This document shows, in pieces, positions 1 to 7,893 of a stretch of 64,000 nt of DNA (its first letter is position 1; the number at the start of each line of letters is the position of its first letter). The DNA lies in the NCBI GenBank assembly GCA_000751295.2, contig CCMO02000001.1, positions 372,001-436,000 on the forward strand, given 5' to 3'. Position numbers and translations under genes: made by a program. The notes beneath the pieces are model-generated. The model was not told the origin of the DNA. It made no database searches and was given only the letters and a program-made list of their open reading frames with translations. The DNA comes from a bacterium YEK0313 (GTDB lineage: Bacteria; Pseudomonadota; Alphaproteobacteria; Rhizobiales; Phreatobacteraceae).

Positions 1-871
1 GATCGGCGAGGCCGAGATCATGGCGGAAGCCGGCATCGACGACATCCTGATCAGCTACAACCTGATCGGCGAGGAGAAGATGGCGCGCCTCGCGGCGCTC
101 ATGGGCAAGGCCGAAATGACGGTCGCGGCCGACAATCCGACCGTCATTGCCGGCCTGCCGGCGGCGGGCGCCGCGGCCGGCCGCGACCTCGGCGTGGTGA
201 TCGAATGCGATACCGGGCGCAAGCGCGCCGGCGTCGAGACCCCGGCCGAGGCGATCGCGCTCGCCAAGCTCGTCGCCGACACGCCGGGCATCGCCTTCAA
301 GGGCTTCATGTTCTACCCGACCGAGGACGGCTGGGCCGAAGCGCAGCGTTTCCATGACGAGGCGCTCGCCGGCGTCCGCTCGCATGGCCTCGAACCCACC
401 ATCGTCTCCACAGGCGGCTCGCCCAACATGAAAAATGTCGGCAAGCTCAAGGGCGCCACCGAGCACCGGCCGGGCACCTATATCTACAACGACCGCATGC
501 AGGTCGCGGCCGGCGTCGCCAGCCTCGACGACTGCGCCCTCACCGTCTATTCGACCGTCGTCAGCCGCGCCGCCGCCGACCGCGGCATTCTGGACGCGGG
601 TTCGAAGACGCTGACCTCGGATCCCGGCGGCGGCCTCGACGGTTTCGGCCTGATCCTCGAACATCCGGAAGCCCGGATCGCACGTTTTGCCGAGGAGCAC
701 GGCATGCTGGACCTCGCCCGCTGCAACGAGCGGCCGAAGGTCGGCGATGTCGTGCGCGTGGTGCCGAACCATGTCTGCGTGGTCGTCAACATGGTCGACG
801 AGGTGGTGATGGTGCGTGGCGAGGAGATCGTCGGCATCCTGCCGGTCGTCGCGCGTGGCAAGCTGCGCTGA
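1..871 (+). CDS. DSD1/D-threonine aldolase-family PLP enzyme (5' truncated)
   Basis: Fold-type III (alanine racemase-like) PLP enzyme of the D-threonine aldolase/D-serine dehydratase family, which cleaves or dehydrates D-hydroxy amino acids. The frame is already open at base 2, so the N-terminal part with the PLP lysine lies outside the window; about 289 of roughly 375 residues are seen. The visible part carries the barrel motifs GIDDILISYN and VVIECDTGRKRAGV, and a C-terminal beta domain with PNHVCVVVN. In this family the His and Cys of that motif bind the metal ion. A RidA gene follows after 41 bases and a class V aminotransferase-fold gene after that, which suits an enzyme releasing an enamine. 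Aldolase versus dehydratase activity cannot be decided from what is visible. Confidence 0.85.
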   Translation, partial: IGEAEIMAEAGIDDILISYNLIGEEKMARLAALMGKAEMTVAADNPTVIAGLPAAGAAAGRDLGVVIECDTGRKRAGVETPAEAIALAKLVADTPGIAFKGFMFYPTEDGWAEAQRFHDEALAGVRSHGLEPTIVSTGGSPNMKNVGKLKGATEHRPGTYIYNDRMQVAAGVASLDDCALTVYSTVVSRAAADRGILDAGSKTLTSDPGGGLDGFGLILEHPEARIARFAEEHGMLDLARCNERPKVGDVVRVVPNHVCVVVNMVDEVVMVRGEEIVGILPVVARGKLR

Positions 872-912
872 TCACCCCGTCCCATCCCCTCCCCGTCAGT
901 CCGGAGCCGCCA

Positions 913-1374
913 ATGACCCCCGAAGACAAGCTCGCCAAGATGGGCCTCGCGCTGCCCGAGGTGCCGACGCCCGCCGGCAACTATGTGCCCTGGAAGCGGG
1001 TCGGCGACATCGCCTATCTCGCCGGCCAGGGCCCGCGCAAGGCGGACGGCGCCTTCGCCACCGGCAAGGTCGGCGCCGACGTGACCGTTGAGACGGCCTA
1101 TGAGCATGCCAAGCTCGTCGGCCTGCAGATCCTGGCCTCGGCCAAGGCCGCCGCCGGCGGCGACCTCTCCAAGGTCGAATTCGTCAAGGTGCTGGGCATG
1201 GTCAATGCGGTGTCGGATTTCGGCGACCAGCCGCGCGTGATCAACGGCTTCTCCGATCTGATCGTCGCCGTGCTCGGCGACCGCGGCCGGCATGCCCGGT
1301 CGGCGGTCGGCATGGGCTCGCTGCCGATGGGCATCACCGTCGAGGTCGAGGCCATCATCAAGATCCACGACTGA
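913..1374 (+). CDS. RidA (YjgF/YER057c) family protein
   Basis: Small trimeric enamine/imine deaminase-family protein of 153 residues. RidA proteins hydrolyse reactive enamines such as 2-aminoacrylate that PLP enzymes release. The C-terminal signature HARSAVG keeps the arginine (Arg129) equivalent to the catalytic Arg105 of E. coli RidA, and VEVEAIIKI matches the final strand. The protein is longer than classical RidA (about 128 residues), with an extended middle segment around DFGDQPRVINGFSD, as in a common larger subgroup. It follows the PLP lyase-like gene by 41 bases on the same strand, so it probably detoxifies or finishes that enzyme's product. The ATG follows a GGAG-like site in CCGGAGCCGCCA. 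Confidence 0.88.
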   Translation: MTPEDKLAKMGLALPEVPTPAGNYVPWKRVGDIAYLAGQGPRKADGAFATGKVGADVTVETAYEHAKLVGLQILASAKAAAGGDLSKVEFVKVLGMVNAVSDFGDQPRVINGFSDLIVAVLGDRGRHARSAVGMGSLPMGITVEVEAIIKIHD

Positions 1375-1439
1375 GCGGGCTGCGGCGGCCGGCAGGGGCG
1401 AGCGCCGCATTCCGTCAGAGGACATTCTTGGGGATCCCG

Positions 1440-2621
1440 ATGACCGCGCTCGATCTCACCCGCCATTTCTCGCGGTTCCGGGCGGCAGCGCCCGACCGGA
1501 TCAACCTCGCCGCCCACAGCCATCACGACTGGCCGGACGTGACCTTCGCCGCCCAGGCGGCAGCCTGGCAGGATGCGGCGGGCCTTGCCGGCGACAAGTG
1601 GGGCAAGGTGTTCGGCGAGGTGATTCCCGCCGTGCAGGCGCATCTGGCACGGGCGCTCGCCCTGCCGGATCCTCGTACGATCGCGGTCGCGCCCAACACG
1701 CACGAATTCCTGCGCCGGCTGCTCTCCTGCTTTCCCGCCGGCAAGCCGGTGCGGATCCTGACCAGCGACGCCGAATTCCACACCGCGCGGCGGCAGATGG
1801 CGCGGCTGGAGGAGGACGGCCTCGTCACGGTCGAGCGCATCGCGACCGAACCGTTCGCAACCTTCGCCGAACGGTTCGGAGCGCGGATCGCCAGCGGCGC
1901 CCACGACCTCGTCTTCGTCAGCCAGGTGTTCTTCACGTCGGGCGCGACATCGGGCGATCTCGGCGCGCTCGCCGGCTGCCAGCGCAGCGGCGATACGCTC
2001 ATCGTCATCGATGGCTATCACGGCTTCATGGCGCGGCCGACCGACCTCGCCGCCGTCGCCGACCGTGTGTTCTATCTCGCCGGCGGCTACAAATATGCCA
2101 TGGCGGGGGAAGGCGCCTGTTTCCTGCACTGCCCGCCCGGACTCGCGCCACGGCCGCGCGACACCGGCTGGTTCGCCGATTTCGGCGCGCTCGCCGCGCC
2201 CGCGGGCAAGAGCGTCGGCTATCCCGCCGATGGCGGCCGCTTCCTCGGCGCGACCTTCGATCCGAGCGGCCTCTATCGCCTGAGGGCGGTGTTCGACTGG
2301 CTGGTGGCGGCCGGCGTGACGGCCGCCACGGCGCATGACCATGCCCGCTCGCTCATGGCCCGGTTTCTCGACGCGGTCGAAGCGATGAACATTGCCGGGC
2401 TTCGGCGCGACGATCTGCTCACGCCGTTCGGGCCGCAAGCCGAGCACGGCAACTTCCTCGCCTTCCGCACGGAGCGGGCCGGCGAGATCGAAACGCGCCT
2501 CGCCGCCGTCGGCGTGCACAGCGACCACCGCGGCGACCGCCTGCGTTTCGGCTTCGGCTTGTGCTGCAATGCCGGCGACGTCGACCGGGCGGTGGAACGG
2601 CTCGCCCGGGCGCTGCGCTGA
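1440..2621 (+). CDS. class V aminotransferase-fold PLP enzyme (kynureninase/IscS-like)
   Basis: Fold-type I PLP enzyme of the class V aminotransferase superfamily, 393 residues from this ATG. Visible features are the SHHDWPD N-terminal segment typical of kynureninase-like members, the DGYHGFMARPTD aspartate region and GGYKYAMAGEG, where Lys218 should bind PLP. The C-terminal small domain ends around LRFGFGLCCNAGDVDRAVERL. The reaction is unknown; kynureninase-like hydrolase, lyase or desulfurase activity are all possible. An in-frame TTG at 1428 lies 5 bases after AGAGGA and could be the real start; the ATG is preceded by GGGGATCCC. It is the last gene of the rightward group with the PLP lyase-like and RidA genes, and ends at a hairpin shared with the convergent abm cluster. 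Confidence 0.8.
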   Translation: MTALDLTRHFSRFRAAAPDRINLAAHSHHDWPDVTFAAQAAAWQDAAGLAGDKWGKVFGEVIPAVQAHLARALALPDPRTIAVAPNTHEFLRRLLSCFPAGKPVRILTSDAEFHTARRQMARLEEDGLVTVERIATEPFATFAERFGARIASGAHDLVFVSQVFFTSGATSGDLGALAGCQRSGDTLIVIDGYHGFMARPTDLAAVADRVFYLAGGYKYAMAGEGACFLHCPPGLAPRPRDTGWFADFGALAAPAGKSVGYPADGGRFLGATFDPSGLYRLRAVFDWLVAAGVTAATAHDHARSLMARFLDAVEAMNIAGLRRDDLLTPFGPQAEHGNFLAFRTERAGEIETRLAAVGVHSDHRGDRLRFGFGLCCNAGDVDRAVERLARALR

Positions 2622-2651
2622 GGCCGCCGGCGCGGCTCGCCGGCGAGCCTC
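2620..2651. terminator. bidirectional hairpin between convergent operons
   Basis: GAGGC-CGCCGGCG pairs with CGCCGGCG-AGCCTC around the loop CGGCT, leaving one bulged base. It overlaps the stop codon region of the class V gene and the stop of the RidA gene on the other strand. There is no long T-run, so its efficiency as an intrinsic terminator is uncertain. Confidence 0.5.
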
Positions 2652-3096
2652 ATTCGGGAACGATGGCGGTCGCCTCGATCTCGATCTTGGCCGCCTTTTC
2701 GACGAGGCGCACCACCTGCACCACGGCCATGGCCGGATAGTGCTGGCCGAAGATCTCGCGATAGGCCCGTCCGAGCGGCTTCAGATGCGCCAGATAGTCC
2801 TCGACATCGGTCACATACCAGGTCAGGCGCACGATATGGTGCGGGCTCGCCCCGCCTTCGGCGAGGATCGCCCTGATATTGTCGAAGCACTGGCGGGCCT
2901 GGTCGCCGAAATCGGGCTTGAAATTGCCCATCACGTCCCAGCCGACGACACCGCCGGTCACCACGACGCGGCCCTTGGCCGCCATGCCGTTGGCATAGCC
3001 GCGCGGCACCGGCCAGCCCGGCGGATTGAGGGTGACGGGACGTTCGTCCTCGTCGGCGATGGGGAAGGACAGGACAGGCGTCGTCGGCTTGGTCAT
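2650..3096 (-). CDS. RidA family protein of the 2-aminobenzoyl-CoA cluster, catalytic Arg replaced
   Basis: RidA/YjgF family protein of 148 residues and the last gene of the leftward abm arm, 52 bases after the CoA ligase. The C-terminal half aligns by eye with E. coli RidA: QARQCFDNIRAIL, then YPAMAVVQVVRL opposite FPARSCVEVARL. The usual catalytic arginine is therefore Met123, while the second arginine of the motif (Arg130) is kept. RidA-like genes are known in aerobic 2-aminobenzoate clusters, and the product of the monooxygenase/reductase is itself a ring enamine, so hydrolysis of that enamine is an attractive role. The Arg-to-Met change argues against the standard RidA mechanism. Family assignment is secure; function is inferred. 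Confidence 0.85.
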   Translation of the reverse strand: MTKPTTPVLSFPIADEDERPVTLNPPGWPVPRGYANGMAAKGRVVVTGGVVGWDVMGNFKPDFGDQARQCFDNIRAILAEGGASPHHIVRLTWYVTDVEDYLAHLKPLGRAYREIFGQHYPAMAVVQVVRLVEKAAKIEIEATAIVPE

Positions 3097-3148
3097 ATCA
3101 TCAACTCCGCCGCTCGCATCGTCGGGACGGGCGTGGTCGGTCTGGTCA

Positions 3149-4791
3149 TTATTTCAATTCCGCCGCAGGCGTCATGGCGGCATCGCGCGCCGCGATCTCG
3201 CGCAGCGCGAAACGCTGCAGCTTGCCGGTCTCGGTGCGGGGCAACTGGTCCACGAAGGTGATCGACCTGGGGTATTTGTAAGGCGCGATCTCGGCCTTGA
3301 CGAAAGCCTGGAGTTCCTCGGTGAGAGCCTTGCCCGCCGCAAAGCCCGGCTTCAGCACCACATAGGCCTTCACCACCGTACCGCGTTCCGGACAGGGCTG
3401 GCCGACGACGCCGCATTCGGCCACGGCCGGATGGCTCATCAGGCAGGCCTCGACCTCAGGGCCGGCAATGTTGTAGCCGGCCGAGATGATCATGTCGTCG
3501 CTGCGCGCCTGGTACCAGAAATAGCCTTCCGGATCGACCAGATAGGTGTCGCCGGTGACGTTCCAGCCGTCGATCACGTAGCGGGCCTGGCGCTCGTCGG
3601 AGAGATAGCGGCAGCCGGTCGGGCCGCGCACGGCCAGGCGCCCGGGCGTGCCGGCCGGCAGGTCTTCGCCGTCGGGACCGATCACCTTGGCCTGGTAGCC
3701 CGGCACGGGAAGTCCGGTCGCCCCCGGGCGGATCAGCTCCTGGGGCGCGGCGATGAAGATGTGCAGCATTTCGGTCGCGCCGATGCCGTCCATCAGTTGC
3801 AGGCCGGTCGCCGCCTTCCAGGCGTCGAAGGTCGCCTTCGGCAGCGCCTCGCCGGCCGAGACGCATTTCTTCAGCGAGCGCCAGTCATGATCCCTAAGCA
3901 TCGGGATCATCGCCCGGTAGGCGGTCGGCGCGGTGAAGCAGACGGTCGGCCGGTACGCCGCGATCGCGGGCAGCAGTTCGGCCGGCGGCGCCTTCTCGAT
4001 CAGCACGGTGGAGGCGCCGACGCGGAAGGGGAACAGCACCAGGCCGCCGAGACCGAAGGTGAAGGCGAGCGGCGGCGAGCCGATGAAGCGATCGTCGGGT
4101 TCGGCCTTCAGCACGTTGCGGCCATAGGCGTCACAGATCGCCAGGAGATCGCGATGGCCGTGCATGGTGCATTTCGGCGTGCCGGTCGTCCCCGAGGTGA
4201 AACCGAACAGGCAGATGTCGGTGGCCGATGTGTCGACTGGCGCGAATTCGGCGGGAGCCTTCGCCGCGCGCTCGGCGAGTTCGCCGAACCCGACCACCCG
4301 CCGGAGCGGCGCCAGCAGGGCATCGGCCGTGCCGAGCTCGGCGGTCAGGCGATCGTCGCAGAGGGCGAGGCCGATCTCGGCCTTGGCGGCAATGGCGCCG
4401 AGCTCCTTGGCGCGCAGCAGCGGCATGGTCGCCACCACGATGCCGCCGGCCTTGATGACCGCGAGATAGGCCGCGACCATCATCGGATTGTTGGGCGCGC
4501 GCAGCAGCACCCGATTGCCGGGCACGAGGCCGAGCTCGCCGGTCAGGACATTGGCGATGCGGTTCACATGACCAGCGAGATCGGCATAGGTCCAGGCAAG
4601 TCCGCCCGGCGCCAGGATCGCCAGGCGCTCGCCCCGGCCCGCGGCGACATGGCTGTCGACGAAATCGGTGACGCAGTTGATCCGCTCGGGATACTGCAGC
4701 TCCGGCCGGTCGAACAGGAACACCGGCTGGGCGCTCGCCGGCGGCAAGCCGCGGGCGGCGAAATCGTCGACATGTGCGGAATGGGCGGACA

Positions 4792-4792
<1 letters not shown>
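3149..4792 (-). CDS. abmG: 2-aminobenzoate--CoA ligase (benzoate-CoA ligase type)
   Basis: ANL-superfamily acyl-CoA synthetase of 547 residues that activates an aromatic acid with ATP and CoA. Motifs: the phosphate loop TSGTTGTPK at residues 199-207, the adenine motif DGIGATEM, the VTGDTYLVDPEGY/QARSDDMI hinge region and the C-terminal lysine in LPRTETGKLQR. The N-terminus resembles benzoate- and 2-aminobenzoate-CoA ligases. Anthranilate is proposed as substrate because the gene lies in the same cluster as the fused 2-aminobenzoyl-CoA monooxygenase/reductase. The start codon overlaps the upstream dehydrogenase stop as TAATG, so the two are probably translationally coupled. Benzoate or a hydroxybenzoate remain possible substrates. 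Confidence 0.85.
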
Positions 4793-5982
<1,190 letters not shown>

Positions 5983-6069
5983 GTCAGCAGCCTCCCCCGA
6001 TGCTGCGGAAATCGTCGGAGCGCCGCCGGAGCGGACCGGCAGGCGCGCGCAATGGGCCGGTGGCCATGG

Positions 6070-6900
6070 TCAGTTTCCCTCGAAGACGGGTTTCCGCTTG
6101 GCCGCGAAAGCCTCGAAGGCCCGGCGGAAATCCTGGGTGTCCATGCAGATCGCCTGGGCCATGGCCTCGGCCTCGATCGCCTCGTCCACCGACATGGTCC
6201 ATTCCATGTGCAGCATGCGCTTGGTGATGCCGTTGGCGAAGGTCGGGCCGGCGGAGATCTCGTCGGCGAGCTGGGTCGCCTCGGCGAGCACGGCTTCGGG
6301 CGCGACCAGCCGGTTGAAGAAGCCCCAGGCGAGGCCCTCCTCGGCGCCCATCATGCGGCCCGTATAGAGCAGTTCCGAGGCCCGCCCCTGGCCGATCAGG
6401 CGCGGCAGGATGGCACAGGCGCCCATGTCGCAGCCGGCCAGGCCCACCTTGTTGAACAGGAAGGCGACCTTGGCCCGCGGCGTGCCGATCCGCATGTCCG
6501 AGGCCATGGCCATGATGGCGCCGGCGCCGACGCAGATGCCGTCGACCGCGGCGATGACCGGCTGCGGGCAGGCGCGCATCGCCTTCACGAGCTCGCCGGT
6601 CATGCGGGTGAACTGCAGCAGGCCCGGCATGTCGCGTTCGGTCAGCGGGCCGATGATCTCGAAGACATCGCCGCCGGCGCAGAAATTGCCGCCGGCGCCG
6701 GTCACGACGACGGTCTTGATCTCGGTGTCGAAGGCGAGCGCGCGGAACAGATCGCCGAGCTCGGCATAGCTCTCGAAGGTCAGCGGATTTTTCCGGTCCG
6801 GCCGGTTCAGCGTGATGGTCGCGACCTTGTCCTTCACCTCCCAGAGGAAATGGCTGGCCTTCCAGTCGGCGAGACGCTGGCGGTGCGGGATGGTGTGCAT
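6070..6900 (-). CDS. enoyl-CoA hydratase/isomerase-family protein of the 2-aminobenzoyl-CoA cluster
   Basis: Crotonase-fold protein of 276 residues. The oxyanion-hole elements are present (GAGGNFCAGGDV and GICVGAGA). Aligned by eye with rat mitochondrial hydratase, the two catalytic glutamates appear replaced: GGGCE-type Glu144 by Ile in GAGAIMAMASD, and the QPE Glu164 by Lys in LFNKVGL. An aspartate occurs just after, in GLAGCDMGAC. Plain hydration of a linear enoyl-CoA is therefore doubtful; a ring hydrolase, isomerase or related reaction on the dearomatised CoA ester fits better. SD-like GAGGAA lies 8 bases before the ATG. It sits 39 bases downstream of the SDR gene in the same operon. Confidence 0.82.
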   Translation of the reverse strand: MHTIPHRQRLADWKASHFLWEVKDKVATITLNRPDRKNPLTFESYAELGDLFRALAFDTEIKTVVVTGAGGNFCAGGDVFEIIGPLTERDMPGLLQFTRMTGELVKAMRACPQPVIAAVDGICVGAGAIMAMASDMRIGTPRAKVAFLFNKVGLAGCDMGACAILPRLIGQGRASELLYTGRMMGAEEGLAWGFFNRLVAPEAVLAEATQLADEISAGPTFANGITKRMLHMEWTMSVDEAIEAEAMAQAICMDTQDFRRAFEAFAAKRKPVFEGN

Positions 6901-6939
6901 GGCGGGCTTCCTCGGGCGTTTCTTCTGAAAGGATCGAAC

Positions 6940-7752
6940 TCAGGCGATCTCGCCGCCGGCAATCGGCAAGGCGAGGCCGGTCACCGCGGCCGCCTCGTCG
7001 GAGGCGAGCCAGAGCACGGCATGGGCGACTTCCTCCGGCCTGATCAGGCGGCCGATCGGCATGGAGCGGGTGAGGTCGGCGAGGGCCGCATCCGGCGTGC
7101 GGCCGGTCTTGGCGACGATGGTTTCGATCGAGCCGGCGACGAGATCGGTCTCGGTGAAGCCCGGGCACACCGCATTGATGGTGACGCCTGACGTCGCGAC
7201 CTCCTTGGCGAGGGCGCGGGTGAGGCCGACGACGCCGTGCTTGGCGGCGCAATAGGCGGCGACATAGGGATAGCCGGTGAGCCCGGCGGTCGAGGCGATC
7301 GTGATGATCCGCCCCTGGCCGCGCGCCAGCATGCCCGGCAGGACCAGCCGGATGCCTTCGAAAGCCGCGGTGAGGTTGACCGCGATCATCCGGTCGAACT
7401 GGCCGCGCTCGAGGCGCTTGGCAGGCCCGGTCTCGGCATGGCCGGCATTGTTGACGAGAATGTCGATGGGCCCGGCCGCCTCCGCCGTGCGGACCGCCGC
7501 CTCCAGCGCCGTCGCATCGGTGACGTCGGCGACAGCGAAGGCGCACGCATCGCCCGCCGCCACGGCATCCGAAAGGCTCTGCGCCGTGCGGCCGAGAATG
7601 GTGACGTGCACGCCGACGCGCGTCAGGTCGCGGGCGATGACACGCCCGATGCCGCGACCGCCGCCGGTCACCAGCGCGCGCTTGCCCGCCAGATGGCGAT
7701 GGTGTCCGAGTCGGGCTTCTTGGGACTGATCCGGAGAGCTGGAAACGACCAT
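6940..7752 (-). CDS. short-chain dehydrogenase/reductase of the 2-aminobenzoyl-CoA cluster
   Basis: Classical SDR of 270 residues, NAD(P)-dependent. It has the cofactor loop TGGGRGIG, the NNAGHAE structural motif, the catalytic Ser in ITIASTAGL and the YxxxK motif (YCAAKHG), and ends in LALPIAGGEIA. It is the first gene of the leftward abm arm and probably acts as a 3-hydroxyacyl-CoA or ring alcohol dehydrogenase in the lower pathway. The ATG is preferred over an adjacent upstream GTG (7755) because GGGAGG lies 5 bases before it. Its upstream region carries the TTTTAAGCTTAAAA palindrome shared, with one related copy, with the divergent monooxygenase/reductase gene. Confidence 0.87.
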   Translation of the reverse strand: MVVSSSPDQSQEARLGHHRHLAGKRALVTGGGRGIGRVIARDLTRVGVHVTILGRTAQSLSDAVAAGDACAFAVADVTDATALEAAVRTAEAAGPIDILVNNAGHAETGPAKRLERGQFDRMIAVNLTAAFEGIRLVLPGMLARGQGRIITIASTAGLTGYPYVAAYCAAKHGVVGLTRALAKEVATSGVTINAVCPGFTETDLVAGSIETIVAKTGRTPDAALADLTRSMPIGRLIRPEEVAHAVLWLASDEAAAVTGLALPIAGGEIA

Positions 7753-7771
7753 CACGACCTCCCGCCATTTG

Positions 7772-7785
7772 TTTTAAGCTTAAAA
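7772..7785. promoter_or_regulatory. palindromic operator candidate 1, SDR side of divergent abm promoter
   Basis: TTTTAAGCTTAAAA is a perfect 14-bp palindrome 20 bases upstream of the SDR start codon, in an AT-rich island within GC-rich DNA. A second, near-identical copy lies with its centre 55 bp away. A dimeric repressor such as a MarR or TetR protein is likely, but none is encoded next to it. Confidence 0.65.
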
Positions 7786-7823
7786 TATTTCGGAGCAAGA
7801 GGGTGCTGCCCGCTTGCCGGAAT

Positions 7824-7843
7824 TTATTTTAGGCTTAAAATAA
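7824..7843. promoter_or_regulatory. palindromic operator candidate 2, abmA side of divergent abm promoter
   Basis: TTATTTTAGGCTTAAAATAA has perfect 8-bp arms (TTATTTTA/TAAAATAA) and a core matching the first site with one changed base (TTTTAGGCTTAAAA). It lies about 50 bases upstream of the abmA start. Two sites at 55 bp centre spacing suggest coordinated control of both arms. Confidence 0.65.
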
Positions 7844-7893
7844 TTTTCAGACTGGGAAGCGGCGTTCGAACCGGCTTGTCGAGGAGGCACCCC

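Noticed and set aside
7237..7893. N-terminal extension of the AbmA reading frame by about 219 codons
   Set aside because: The extension lies over the SDR gene and the operator region; GAGGAGG and the GGGPGG motif fix the start at 7894.
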